64,000 nt of DNA from the NCBI GenBank assembly GCA_030998225.1, contig JAPYXD010000259.1, positions 2,108,001-2,172,000 on the forward strand, in the 5' to 3' direction. Shown here piece after piece: positions 24,762 to 37,080 of the stretch; position 1 is the first letter of the stretch; every line of letters starts with the position of its first letter. The translations under genes were made by a program, and so were the position numbers. This DNA is from Diplolepis rosae (Eukaryota > Arthropoda > Insecta > Hymenoptera > Diplolepididae). The notes under the pieces were generated by a model. The model worked only from the letters and a program-made list of their open reading frames with translations. It was not told where the DNA came from and did not search any database.

Positions 24762-26409
24762 ATTGATTTTAAAAATCGGCCCGCTTCGCGGGAAAATTCT
24801 CTTCTCGCGCTTTTTGCACGCCTAAGACACGCGAATCGATCGTCGCGCTTCGCGCTCCAAAATATTTAAACGTCTCAGTCTTATGTTCTTTGCATACGTG
24901 CAAGTTTATTTTATGTTATTTGATACTGAAACTCAAGTCAATTTTATGATATTGTTAATGTGAATTAAATTTTCTCAGTTACTGAATTTTTTACATTCTC
25001 ATCATGGATGAGAAGGTATTGGTTTTATGTGAAAAATGACTTTCGAAATTTTCATCAAATCTTTACGTTTTGAGACCTTCCGAGTCAGAAAAAATGGTTT
25101 TTACGAAAGTGTCTGTCTGTAGGTCGTGTGCGGCATAACTCTCGATAGAATTATCAGATTGAATTGAGCTTTGGTACACTTTATCGGAGCCGAAAAAGTA
25201 AGGACAAGTTCGTTAACCAGCCACATCCAATCAAAATTGAGGGATGGAGCACTACTTTTGTGTTTTTGAAAATAATTTTTTGAAAAAATCAAAAATTCCA
25301 ATCCTGGTTTTTGATAGTGCTCATAAATCTCTACAAATTATCTTTATAACATTTTTTGATTAAATCAAAATTAGAAATGTTACAGCATATTCAAATTCGA
25401 AAAAAGTCAATATCAAAATTCCATTTTCCAGTTAAATTATACGAGATACGAAAAAACGTTATGATACAATATTATTGAATACATAAAGACCTACAAATTT
25501 TAATTATAACATTTTTTCATAAGATGCATATTTTTCTTTTTAATTAAAAAAAAAACTATTGAAAATCCAAAATTCAATTTTTTAACAATAATATTGGAAA
25601 TACCAAAAAAACGTAAGAATACAAAGTTGTTCGTTTCAAAAAGATCTACAAATTTTGTCTGACACAGTTTCTGATAAAAGATATATTTTTCGTTTCAATT
25701 CCAAAAAATACGATAAAAATGAAAAAATTCCATTTTTTAGACAAAATATATGAGATACATAAAAAACATTTAGATGGAAAATTGTTTGCCTAAATGAGGT
25801 CTACAAATTCTGATAAAGAAATTTCGGGACAGGATGTATATTTTATGTTTTGATTTTTAATATTGAAAAAATTCGATTTTTTTCACCAAAATATGTGAAA
25901 TACGAAATAAGCGTTGTTCTACAAAATCGTTTCCTTAAATAAAGTCTACGATTGTTTTTCCTTTTTAGATATGTGGAAGAAAGTAAATTCTTTTAATCAT
26001 GTAATTTTTTAATAAGTTATACTGAAATGTATACAGAAAATCGAGCGCGAAGCGCGAGTGTCATGATGAGAATGTGTTCCTTAAGGCCGATAGAGCCTTA
26101 AGTAAATTGAATTTCCTGTTTCACTTAAATTCAAAAAGAAATTGAGTGACTTTGAGAAAATGTGTAATTCACATCATCTGTAATATTATTATAAAATTGG
26201 TTTGAGCTTCAGTATCAAAATATAAGAAATAAACTTAAATGTATGCGAAGAGCACAAGACCGAGCGCGAAGCGCGAGGTCCAGAAAGAACGGAGCGCGAA
26301 GCGCGACGATCGAATCGCGCGCCCTAGGCGCGCTCAAACTTGCGAGCGAAGCGAGCTGCGCGCGCGCGATGAGAATGTGCCCGCGAAGCGGGCAGATTTT
26401 TTGTAATTG
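24762..26409. mobile_element. complete GCGAAGC-hairpin TIR element, 1.65 kb
   Basis: The outer inverted repeats contain CCCGCTTCGCGGG (24781) and CCCGCGAAGCGGG (26381) and extend inwards for about 220 bp (GATACTGAAACTCAA against TTGAGCTTCAGTATC). An inner pair, ACATTCTCATCATG (24993) and CATGATGAGAATGT (26062), bounds the common core. Exact GCGAAGC or complement occurs at 24783, 24847, 26047, 26266, 26296, 26346 and 26383. The core holds a block from GGTATTGGTTTTATGTG to CCACATCCAATCAAAATTGA, shared with the other copies. No long open frame was seen. Confidence 0.88.
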
Positions 26410-26834
26410 AATCGAAAAATATACATCCTTTAGAAAAATGTTTAAATGTGATTATAGTTTAAATTAAAATTTTCAGATATTTTTGGATTTAACAACTTTG
26501 CATCATAATTTCTTTTTTAGACATCTTGCACAGTTTGACTGGAAAATAGAATTTGATTTTTGGTTTTTCCCAGATTTTAAAATATTCTAACTTTCCAAAT
26601 TTGTGTTGGATTTAAAAAATTCAAAAGATTAATCTGTTAAGCTTTTTGAGCAATATCATAAATGAGAATCAAAATTTTGGATTTTTCTAAATAGTAGTTT
26701 TCAAAAATACCAAAAATGCTGTAATTTTCAAAATATTCGTCAAGTATGAGTGGTATACCTGTGAGAAAAGAAAAATAGCTCTCACATGCGCTGAAGTGTG
26801 AGCGAATGAGCCAGGAACAGGCGTACCAACTTTT

Positions 26835-27201
26835 CTTAAGGCCATGGATCAACCAGATCACGTGACCAAATTCCTGTAAAAGTTCGTGTGATATAACTTT
26901 CTTATTTTACAAAATGTCTTCTTAGAAATTTGGAAAATACAACAAAACGCGATACAGAACATCTGTCAACTTTATTTGAGTGAAAATTTAGCAAAAAATT
27001 TTACAGTTAAGTGTAATTGTCGATAAGTTTTCAATTTTTTTCAAAATTTGTACTAGATGGAAGTTAACAGACTTGCTTTATTGTATTTTATTACGTTTCC
27101 CAAATTTCCAGGAAGATAGATTGTAAATTTAAAAAGTTATCTTACATGGACGAATAAATGTATAATTTAGTCACGTGGTCCGATTGATCCATAGCCTTAA
27201 G
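26835..27201. mobile_element. 367-bp TIR element (CTTAAGGCCATGGATCAA family)
   Basis: The left end CTTAAGGCCATGGATCAACC pairs with the right end GATTGATCCATAGCCTTAAG, and pairing continues through ATCACGTGACC and AAGTTAT. Relatives: 29731-30268, the right half at 43735-43856 and a short derivative at 51219-51302. Confidence 0.85.
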
Positions 27202-27514
27202 TTGGATGCAATACATTTGAGGTCGAGTTTTTTTTTCAATTTGATGCAAAACCAGAGTTGAGTATGTAATGCCCTGTAGGTAATCCACGTAGTTTCTTAA
27301 AGTTTGCCATGTCTTTTACTTTGAGTTTTCTACATGATGTAAATTACGTGAATGTGTAACTTAACCAAATTATTCCATACTTTTAGATAACAAAACCTCT
27401 CACTATGCAGTTCATGTTTTCTACGTAAATTATGTCATTTATATCACTTATGTATAAAACCTTGCGGTATGACCTATTCCTGCGTAACACGGGGCCCTGA
27501 ACTTAACCTCAAAC
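27202..27514. other. AT-rich spacer
   Basis: Nothing recognised. Confidence 0.4.
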
Positions 27515-28890
27515 TAGCTGGTAGGAGTTTCGGATTGAATTTCATTCCCCGTTATTCCGAAATCTGATTTTTCGCTAATCGGAAGACAAAAGGTTTTATA
27601 TTGTCGCAAAATTTTACAGTCCATATCGGAATAGTTTTGATGGTAGAGTTCCGAGCAGTGGCTCGCGCGGAGCGAGCGAAAGATAGGTCTGAAAACTTTA
27701 AAGCGCGTTTTCTCAAAACCACATTTTTGAAGATTGCGTGCGCGATTAAAAAAGAACACCATTAAAGCTATTATTATAAACTTCTTTTTTATTTGTAGAT
27801 AATTAAAATGCGCTTATAGTGAACCTTTAATTTACATGATACAGAATTCATTTCCATTATATATAACGCATTTTCAACAAAAAAAAGGGCGAAAAATTTG
27901 ATTTTTTTGAAAAGTAACTTGAAAGATCAATTAAAAAATTTTTTTTACAATTTTTTAGGTTCACTATAAGCGGAAGAGTCTTCTGATTTAAAAAAAAAAA
28001 TATATGTGTGTTTCAGATGAAAACTTTGGACAATATCATGCACGCGATTTGAATTTTCCGTGGCCAGACGCTGCGCGGGATCTTCGATTAGTCCGAGATT
28101 TTTTGTCGTTTTCAAATAAAAAACTATTTTTACAAGTTCAGATATATACCTAAATATATGCGGAAAATCGTTGACCTGTGTATTTATTTTCTGCTTAGAA
28201 AAAAAATTAGGAAAAAGTACCTTTTTTTTGGTTCTGGATAAGGAGACCCCCTTAATGGTACTGGAGTGGATTGAAAACTTTTTTCGGTTTTATTTGGATT
28301 GGAAGTTTCGGATTAACTTGGATTAATTTTCAGGCGATTTTCATAGAGCAAGATTGAAAACCTTTTCATAAATTAAATGTGTTATACCCTGCTTAAAGTT
28401 TCGGATATGTTTTCATTCCGTCTTATTCCGCAACAATCCGAAAAAAGGTTTTCAAACTCGTTCGAAGGAAATTGACTAAAAATCAATCCGTCTTGATCTG
28501 ATACTTGCAATTCAAACCAAACCGAATCATTCCGACTTTGAATTTGAAAACACTTCAATAAATTAGATGTGTTACATCCTGGTTAAAGTTTCGGATAGGA
28601 TTTCATTCGTTCTTATTCCGCAACAATCCTAAAAAAGGATTTCAATTTCGCTTGGAGGAAATTAGCTGAAAATCAATCCTACTTAATCTAACACTGTCAA
28701 TCCAAACCAAACTGAATCATTCCGACGTCGAATTAAGTCGGATTAAAAATTTGGTTCAGTTTTATTTCGATTGGAAGTCTCGGATTAACATGAATTGATT
28801 TCCAGCCAATTTGCATAGAGCGAGATCGAAAACCATTTTTCGGTTTCTCGCGGAATAAAATCCTATCCGAAACTTCAACCAGGCTATCAC
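27515..28890. repeat. palindromic satellite, first block (about 290-bp unit)
   Basis: It starts GTTTCGGATTGAATTTCATT (27528) and ends with the complement-type ATCCTATCCGAAACTTCAAC (28860-28879), so the block as a whole has inverted ends. Inside, 28245-28880 has two units of the type seen at 34375-35880. The middle (27625-28240) is not satellite and includes a small TIR element. Confidence 0.7.
27811..27972. mobile_element. 162-bp fold-back element
   Basis: CGCTTATAGTGAACCT at the left pairs with AGGTTCACTATAAGCG at the right. The interior is AT-rich. Confidence 0.6.
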
Positions 28891-29730
28891 TCATCCAATT
28901 TATAAGTTTGGCACACCTGTTCCTGCCCTTCTTGTCAGCGCTCCTGCGCATGCCCGAGTTATCTACAGTTTTTCTCAGATACGGTTTAAACTTCAACATT
29001 TTTCTAATCTTTTTTTCGATAGATGTAAATTATCTTATTATCTGAGGTGGTTCTAGATTTCCCTTTCTTGAGCTGCTCCAAATCCAACTGTGTTTCGTTA
29101 TCAGAGATTGCTCCTGATTTCTTATCATCAAGATTTGTAGATTTAAAACTTTCAAATTCCTTCAGGGTACGTTCTAGTATTCTAAGATAATTTCGTAAAC
29201 TTGAACTCCAGTGAGCTTTCTTTGAAATCTTTTGAAACCCTTTCCTTATTAGAGTTTTGACTTTAGAGAGTAGGGATCATTCCTGGCGAGAAAGTCCCCA
29301 GTGAAGCGTCGCAATTTACGCTCTGGACGCAACTCGAGGATAAAAGTAGGTAGGTAGGTAGGTAGGTGGGTAGCCGGAAGTCAATTTAACGGTAACAACC
29401 GAGAGCAACAGACTTCGATCCTTGAGCGGGATTCTAGAGTCGAAGAATTTCGTAACTTTAAATTTCAAGATTACCTTTTACTGGCCCTTTTACTGGCTTT
29501 TATTGGACTTTTACAAGTACTATAGTTAACATGCACCAATCAGAACTCAAATCACGATCAAGCCACCCTTTCACTGGCGTATCGGCTATTTATGATACAC
29601 CCACGTATCAATATTTTATTTGAGAATGGAAGCGATAGTGATTACGGTTTAGACTTGTCCCCTATCTTTAAGATTAATTCCAAGGTTATCGGAAAAAAAT
29701 TTAAGTGTCAAGAAACGATTTTAGGGAGAT
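28891..29730. other. intergenic DNA with a GC-richer patch and a GGTA microsatellite
   Basis: At 29345-29372 there are five AGGT units and a variant. It lies in a GC-richer stretch (29270-29440) with no recognised gene. Confidence 0.5.
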
Positions 29731-30268
29731 TTTAAAGCCATGGATCAATCGGACAGCGTGAATAAATTATACATTTACACATTTATGCAAGATAGCTTTT
29801 TTAACTTACAAAAAATCTTTCTGGAAATTTGAAAAATATAATAGAGAACGTCTCTTCTTCTTTTTAGTAAAAATTTTGGAAAAATTAAATAGCTCCTTGA
29901 TAATTACACTTTATTGTGAAAATTTTTGCAAAGTTCTGTTGTATTTCACAAATTTTCAGGAAGATATTTTTTTAAATGAAGAAGTTATTTCGCACAAACA
30001 GTTATACTCTCTAAATCTAAATCAGTCAAAATCTACTGATTATCAGTGAAATTTGACTGATTCAAATAGCTAAAAAGAGGTCACTGCGAATCGGTCAAAT
30101 TTCACTGATTACTTCAGTGAAAAGTAACTGATTTAACAGTGGAAAATATTGTTTCCACTGATGATTCAGTGAAAAGACAAATCACTGATTCAATCAGTGA
30201 AAATTTGACTGATTCAGATTTAGAGAGTAGGATTTTGGTCACCCGATTTTGTTGATCTACGGCCTTAA
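29731..30268. mobile_element. CTTAAGGCCATGGATCAA-family element interrupted by another element
   Basis: The ends TTTAAAGCCATGGATCAATC and TTGATCTACGGCCTTAAAA match the family. Between GTTAT and GGATTTTGG it is split by the element at 30005-30229. The right arm resembles the uninterrupted copy at 43735-43856. Confidence 0.82.
30005..30229. mobile_element. 225-bp TIR element (CTCTCTAAATCTGAATCAG family), nested
   Basis: The ends ACTCTCTAAATCTAAATCAG and TGATTCAGATTTAGAGAGTA pair. The interior repeats TCAGTGAAA and CACTGATT in both directions. TA is at both borders. It lies inside the 29731-30268 element and is therefore younger. Confidence 0.85.
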
Positions 30269-30317
30269 AATGGTATTCTACTGTGATGGACAGGAAAATA
30301 GGTATTTTTATGAATTT

Positions 30318-31130
30318 TTACATTCTTATCACATGAGAAGGTATTGGTTTTATGTGAATAATGAATTTTAAATTTTCATAAAATCTTACATAGGAGTTAT
30401 ATCTTTTGTTCATTAATAAAAAATGTTATTAAAAATAAAAACGTTGGGTTTTCAAAATTATAATAGAAGATACGATAAAAATATTGGGCACGAAATTGTT
30501 GATCTCAATAAGATATACAAATTTACTTTAGACCATTTTTTAATCGGACGCGTAGATTTCGGTTCAATCGTAAAAAAACGTTATCAAAAGTAAACAATCC
30601 CATTTTGTACCAAGTTTACGCAGGGATATGAAAATAATGTTAGGAAAAAAAATTATTCGTTTCGTAAAGATCTAAAAATTTGCTGTTAACAATTTTTTTG
30701 TTGGAGTCATATTTTTTCTTTTATTCATCAAAAATTTTTTAAAGAAACCGAAATTTTAATTTTTCTACCAAAATATACGAAATACGGAAAAAATATTAAT
30801 AAACAAAATTGTTTATTTCAAAAAGATCTACAACTTTGATATTGGACATTTTTTCATAGGAGTTATATCTTTTGTTCGTTAATGAAAAATATCATTAAAA
30901 ATACTTCAGAGCGCAAAGCGCGGCGACCAAATCGCGCACCCTAGTTTTTGAATGCAAGTGTGGCTCTGATGAATATAATATAAAAATCGAGCGTGAGTAT
31001 TACGATGAGAATGTGTTCCTCAAGGCCAATAGAGCCTTAAGTAAATGGAATTTTCTGTTTCATTTGAAATCGAAAAAAAATTTATTAATTTATATGTAAA
31101 GGACATAGAACACCAAGCGCGAAGCGCGAC
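30318..31130. mobile_element. diverged GCGAAGC-hairpin element
   Basis: Left end ACATTCTTATCACATGAGAA, then GGTATTGGTTTTATGTG; right end CGATGAGAATGTGTTCCTC (31001). A GAGCGCAAAGCGCGG cluster is at 30907 and an exact GCGAAGC at 31119. The sequence is more decayed than in 59728-60836, and the block around the squamous CCACATCCAATC motif is missing. Confidence 0.7.
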
Positions 31131-31414
31131 ATGAAATTGTTATTTTTTTTGTTATATTGACCGCTTTTTATAGAAAAAAAATATAACTTGATATTTTGAA
31201 AGTTTTTACAGTAGAATACTTACCAAAATCCGTTTTGAAAATGTCTTAAAAACTTGATATGTAAGAAAAGTAGTATGGAAAAAAGCCATAAGTTACTTTT
31301 TTGTAAAATAAGATATTAGGTATAATACGGAATAGCTCTTATACTAAAGGTAAACATGCCCTGGCAAAATAAGTTTTGCATTGATATTCAGTCTGAGTGA
31401 ATTAGAGCCACATC

Positions 31415-33205
31415 GAATAATTCCAAAATCGAATTTATATGAATTCAATCGGATCGAGAATTTGGCTTAGATTAACCTGAGCTTGGCTTGATTTAAATTA
31501 ATTTTGATTTAAAACTTGGTTTGGGATTGTTTCGGATTAAAACCTCTGATTTATTTGAATTGAATCTGATCGAAAACTGGGCTTAGATCAACCTCAGCTT
31601 GGGCTGATTCAAATTAATTTGGATTGAAAACTTGATTCGGATTAATTTGGTTTAAAGCCTCGAATTTATTCAAATTAGATCTGATCGAAAACTTAGCTTA
31701 GATCAACCTGAGTTTAGGTTGATTCGAATTAATTTGGATGAAAACTTGGTTCAGATTGTTTCGGATTTAAGGCTCAAATTTATATGAATTCAATTGGATT
31801 GAGAACTTGGCTTAAATTAACCTGAGCTTGGCTTGATTTAAATTAATCTTGATTGAAAACTTGGTTCGGATTGATTCGGGTTAAAGTCTCTGATTTATTT
31901 GAATTGAATCGTTCCGAAAACTTGGCTTAGATCAACCTGAGCTTGGGTTGATATAAATTAATTTGGATTGAAAACTTGGTTTGGTTTCATTCAGATTAAA
32001 GCCTCGTATTTATTTGAATTGAATCTGATTGAAAACTGGGCTTAGCCAACCTGAGCTTGGCTTGATTTAAATTAATCTTGATTGAAAACTTGAATCGGAT
32101 CGAAAACTTGGCTTAGATCAACCTGAGCTTGGGTTGATTCGAATTAATCAGGATTGAAAACTTGGTTCGGATTCATTTGGTTTAAAGCCTCAGATTTATT
32201 TAAATTGGATCTGATCGAAAACTTGTCTTAAATTAATCTGAGCTTGGGTTGATTCGAATTAATTTGCATTGAAAACTTGGTTCAGATTGATTCAGATTGA
32301 AGGCTTGGATTTATTTGAATTAAATCTGATCGAAAACTTGGCTTATATCAACCTGAGCTTAGGTTGATTCGAATAAATTTGCATTGAAAACTTGAATCGG
32401 ATTGAAAACTTGTCTTAGATCAAGCTGAGCTTGGGTTGATTCGAATTAATCAGGATTGAAAACTTGGTTCGGATTCATTTGGTTTAAAGCCTCTGATTTA
32501 TTTAAATTGGATCTGATCGAAAACTTGGCTTAAATTAACCTAAGCTTGGGTTGATTTAAATTAATTAGGATTGAAAACTTGGTTCGGATTCATTTGGTTT
32601 AAAGCCTCAGATTTATCTAAATTGGATCTGATCGAAAACTTATCTTAAATTAATCTGAGCTTGTTTTGATTCGAATTAATTTGCATTGAAAACTTGGTTC
32701 AGATTGATTCAGATTGAAGGCTTGAATTTATATGGATTCAATCGGATTGAGAACTTGGCTTCATTTAACCTGAGCTTGGGTTGATTCGTATTAATTTGGA
32801 TTGAAAACTTGGTTCGAGTTCATTTTGATTAAAGCCTCGGATTTATTTAAATTGGATCTGATCGAAAACTTGGCTTTGATTAACCTGAGCTTGGGTTGAT
32901 TTAAATTAATTTTGATTGAAAACTTGGTTCGGATTGATTCGGATTAAAGCCTCTAATTTATTTGAATTGAATCGGATCGAAATCTTGGCTTAGATCAACC
33001 TGAGTTTGGGTTGATTCGAATAAATTAGGATTGAAATCTTAGTTCGGATTCATTCGGATTAAAGCCTCGGATTGAGTCGAATTGATTTCCAACCGATTTT
33101 CATCAAACGAGACGCAAGAAGTTTTTTGAATTGGTTCTAAAATTGATTTCGGAATTGCTCCGATTTGTTTGAATTGAATTCCTTTCCGAAAATCTCACCA
33201 GGGTA
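31415..33205. repeat. 115-bp satellite array, about 15 units
   Basis: Units contain GATCGAAAACTTGGCTTAGA, TCAACCTGAGCTTGGGTTGA and TTGGTTCGGATT. The CTTAGATCAACC/CTTAAATTAACC marks fall near 31582, 31697, 31810 and 31926, giving steps of 113-116 bp. Some units are shortened. The right edge ends in CCTTTCCGAAAATCTCACC, a variant of the end motif of the 290-bp units. Confidence 0.93.
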
Positions 33206-34374
33206 GAGTATAAAAAAAGCAATGTGTATGCGCATTGATGTAAAATCACTCTTATTCTTCAATTGTAGGTTACAAATTGAATTTTTTATATCCGTCAAAA
33301 TTGGAAATCAAAATTATGTATCGAACGGAAAGAAATTCTTTTTACTCACTTTTTTCAATAATCATAATTAGGATTTGTATCGATCCTCAATATACATTTT
33401 TTTCCATCTATTTTACAACTTACTAATCCAGCAATTGAGTAATTTGTTTTTGTTAAGGTGGTAAAATTTATTCGTTTTCTATATTCAGAGATCTGGGAGA
33501 AAAATGTCGTACAATAGAAAAATCGAATTTCGTTTGTGTTCGTGATGAAGTTTTCCAAAGGTTAAAGTAAAAAGTGTGAGAATTTGATTTAGCTTCTAAT
33601 TAGTAAGGGTTCCACCCCGGAACCGGTTACATAATAGGTTAAAACTGATTTTCAGGCTCACACCCTTCTTTTTACCTGAAATAGTCATTTGACCAGAAAA
33701 TTAAGACTGTAGACGCCCTTCTAACACGAAACTAATTTTGTAACTAAACACAGGTTTACTTTATTAAACGCTTATTTTCCAACCGTTTCAAAATTTCCAA
33801 TATATATATAATTGATGTAGTTAATCTTATTAATAATTAAGAGTTTTGAGGGTTTTCGCTTCTGGTTGGAATACCCCATAAAAAGGTCTAACAAATCGTT
33901 ATAGATTCAACGATATTTTATTATCGACAGACTTAGTAACATTAAGTTTATGGGGGAAGAAGAGCGGTAAATGCTTTTAGCCCCGGGCTTCTTCGTGTCT
34001 TTCCACTGAACATTTTCTCCAGAGGATCGGAATTTCGAAGTTATGTTCATTACTTTCAGCACTTAGATCTCCAGTTGACGAAATTCGATGACTTTCTTTT
34101 TTTAATGAATTACCTCAACGTTTTTTTTCTTACTAACATAAAGCTTCATTCAGTTTATAGGACTTTTCAGGAAGCAATAAATATTTTTGGTTGCAAAAGT
34201 TACGCTGTTAAAAATGTCTGCTGGAAATTTCCGAAACACGTAACTAAAGTCATACTATTTCGCAAAATAGAGGTAAATTTGAGAAGGTTCGGTTACTTTT
34301 CAGTAAAATAAAGAAAAGACTTTTCGATTTGAAAATAAAGTACGGAACTCTGATAAGAGTGCAACTCTGACGCA
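33206..34374. other. spacer between satellite arrays, no gene
   Basis: AT-rich. A minus-strand frame of 67 codons at 33355-33558 has no recognisable motif. Nothing else was seen. Confidence 0.45.
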
Positions 34375-35880
34375 ACCCTAGTAAAAGTTTCGGATAGGAT
34401 TTCATTTCGTCTTATTTCGCAACAATCCGAAAAATATTATTCAATCTCGCTCCAAGGAAATTGGCTAAAAATCAATACGACTTAATCTGAGACTTCCAAT
34501 TCAAATGAAACTGAATCATTCCGACTTTGAATTTAGTTTCATTGGAGTGGATTGAAAACTTTGTTTGGTTTTATTTGAATTGGAAGTCTCGCATTAACTT
34601 GGATTGATTTCCATCCAATTTGCATAGATCAAGATTGCAAACCTTTTCATCAATTAAATGTGTGATACCCTAGTTAATGTTTCGGATAGGATTTAATGCC
34701 TTCTTATTCCGCAACAATCCGAAAAAAAGTTTTGAATTTTTCTCGGAGGAAATTAGCTGAAAATCAATCCGGCTTAATCTAACACTGTCATTCCAAACCA
34801 AACTGAATCATTCCGGCGTCGAATTTAGTCGTATTGGAGTGGATTGAAAACTGTTCGGTTTTATTTGGATTGAAAATTTCGGAGTAACTTGGATTGGTTT
34901 TCAACCGATTTGCATAGAGCAAGATTGCAAACCTTTTCATAAATTAAATGTGTGATAGCCTAGTTAATGTTTCGGATAGGACTTCATTCCGTTTTATTTC
35001 GCAACAATCCGAAAATAGGCTTTCAATCACGTTCGAAGGAAATTGACTAAAAATTAATCCGACTTAATCTGAGACTTCCAATTCAAACTAAACCGAATTA
35101 TTCTGACGTCGAATTAAGTCTGATTAAAAACTGTTCAGTTTTATTTGGATTGCAAGATTGAAAACATTTTCATAAATTAGATCTGTGATACCTTGGTTAA
35201 TGGTTCGGGTAGGATTTTATTCCGTCTTATTCCGCAACAGTCTAAAAAAAGGTTTTTAATCTCGCTCTATGAAAATTGGCTGAAAATGAATCCGACTTAA
35301 TCTGTGATTTACAATCCAAATCAAACTGAATCAATCCGACGTCCGATTAAGTCGGATTGAAAACTTTCTTTGATTTCATTTGGATTGGAAGTCTTGGCGG
35401 AGAAAATTGGATATTCAGAATAAATATCTAGATATTCAGCTGTAATATCTGGGATATTTATATTAATTAACCTATTTCAATATTTTAGATAGTAAAGCTG
35501 AATGTACTGAATATATAAGATGCTTGTCACATAGTTGAATATCCATTTTTCTCCGTTTTGGATTAAGTTGGATTGATTTTTAGCCAATTTGTATAGAGCA
35601 AGATTGCAAACCTTTTAATAAATTAAATGTGTGATACCCTATAGTTAATGTTTCGGATAGGATTTCATTCCGTCTCATTCTGCAATCATCTGAAAAAAGG
35701 TTTTCTATCTCGCTCGATGGAAATTGGCTGAAAATCAATCCGACTTATTTGTGATTTCCAATTCGAATCATATTGACACCAGATTTTGTTGAATTAAGAT
35801 TAATTAAAAACTATAGGCTCTAGATTGAAGTCGCGGATTGGTTGTATGCCAATTCACATCGAGCGAGGTTGAAAAAATCT
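34375..35880. repeat. about 290-bp satellite of palindromic units
   Basis: GTTTCGGATAGG (or a close variant) starts units at 34387, 34679, 34969, 35203 and 35650. The last interval equals about 285 bp once the element at 35398-35555 is removed. Each unit is an imperfect palindrome: its left half (CTCGCTCGAAGGAAATTGGC, CAATCCGACTTAATC) is the complement of its right half (GGATTGATTTCCAGCCAATT, TGCATAGAGCAAGATTG). Confidence 0.9.
35398..35555. mobile_element. 158-bp TIR element inserted in satellite
   Basis: CGGAGAAAATTGGATATTCA at the left pairs with TTGAATATCCATTTTTCTCC at the right. TTGG lies outside both ends (with two extra T on the right). The satellite reads through when it is removed. 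Confidence 0.85.
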
Positions 35881-35984
35881 TTTTGCGCATTGGTTCGGAA
35901 TAGAGCAAAACATAGCGCAGGATGAAACAAATTATGACATTTTACCAGCGTAGTTTCGCATTGGATTCAATTCCGCGTTATTCA

Positions 35985-37080
35985 TTCCTTCTCACGAAAA
36001 TCCGAGATTATTTTAAAAATTCAGAACAGAATTTGAATTTGTAAAAAGTTTGCATTTTTGAAAATCGGTCCAAATTTATTTTTTATGGAGATTTGAGAAT
36101 CCTAATCTTTTCGACTTCTTGCAATTTTGAACTATAATCCGAAAAAGATTTGTATTTCGCTTGATGCAAATTCTTCAAAAATTAATCCAACTGAATCCGA
36201 GACATTTTATCCAAATGAATCTGAACCAAGTTTTTAATTCGAGTTCGGAATTATTCTTCTTAGAAGCCTTGGATTGCGTTAGATTTAAAACATTTGAATT
36301 CAATCGGACTAGGTTGGATTAAAAAATTGATCCGACTTCATTCGAATTAGATGCCACGGATTCAGCCGTATTGAAAACCTTTGAATTAATCGGATTGAAA
36401 GTCTTGGATTGCGTCGCATTAAAAACCTTTTTCGGATTCAATCGGATTGGGTTGGAATGAAAAATTGGTTTAACTTCATTTGAATTAGATGTCACGGATT
36501 GAGCCGTATTGAAAACCTTTGAATTAATCGGATTGAAAATCTTGGATTGCGTCGCATTAAAAACCTTTTTCGGATTCAATCAGATTGGGTTGGAATGAAA
36601 AATTGGTTTAACTTCATTTGAACTAGATGTCACGGATTGATCTGTATTGACAAGCTTTGAATTCATTCAGATTGTGTCTCTGATTGCGTCGGATTTAAAA
36701 TCTTATTCGGATTCAATCGAATTCGATTGGAAAATTGGTTCTACTTCATTCAAATTAGATGTCACGGATTGAACCGTATTGAAAGCCTTTGAATTAATTC
36801 GGATTGGAAGTCTCGGATTGCGACAGATTTAAAACCTTAATCGGATTCAATCCGAATGTGCTGGATTGAAAAATTGGTTCTACTTCATTCGAAATAGATG
36901 TCACGGATTGAGCCGTATTGAAAACCTTTGAATTAATTCGGATTGGAAGTCTCGGATTGCGTCAGATTTAAAACCTTATTCGGATTCATTCAAATTGGGT
37001 TGGATTGAAAAATTGATTCGATTTCATACGAATTAGATGTCACGGATTGAGTCGGATTGATTTCTAACCAATTTACATCG
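35985..37080. repeat. 138-bp satellite array, about 6 units
   Basis: ATGTCACGGATTGAGCCGTA-type marks lie near 36351, 36489, 36627, 36759, 36898 and 37037. Because 138 is divisible by three, a minus-strand frame at 36319-36579 repeats itself; this is a by-product and not evidence for a protein. Core words such as CGGATTGAAAA are shared with the 115- and 290-bp arrays. Confidence 0.92.

Noticed and set aside
33355..33558. 67-codon minus-strand frame as a possible exon
   Set aside because: There is a CCCAG-like acceptor but no matching donor and no recognisable domain.
36319..36579. Minus-strand frame with a repeating 46-residue pattern
   Set aside because: It lies in the 138-bp satellite; since 138 is a multiple of three, any open frame repeats. 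No other protein signal.
27515..37080. CRISPR array
   Set aside because: Repeats are contiguous 115-290 bp satellite monomers, not short repeats with unique spacers, in a eukaryotic genome.
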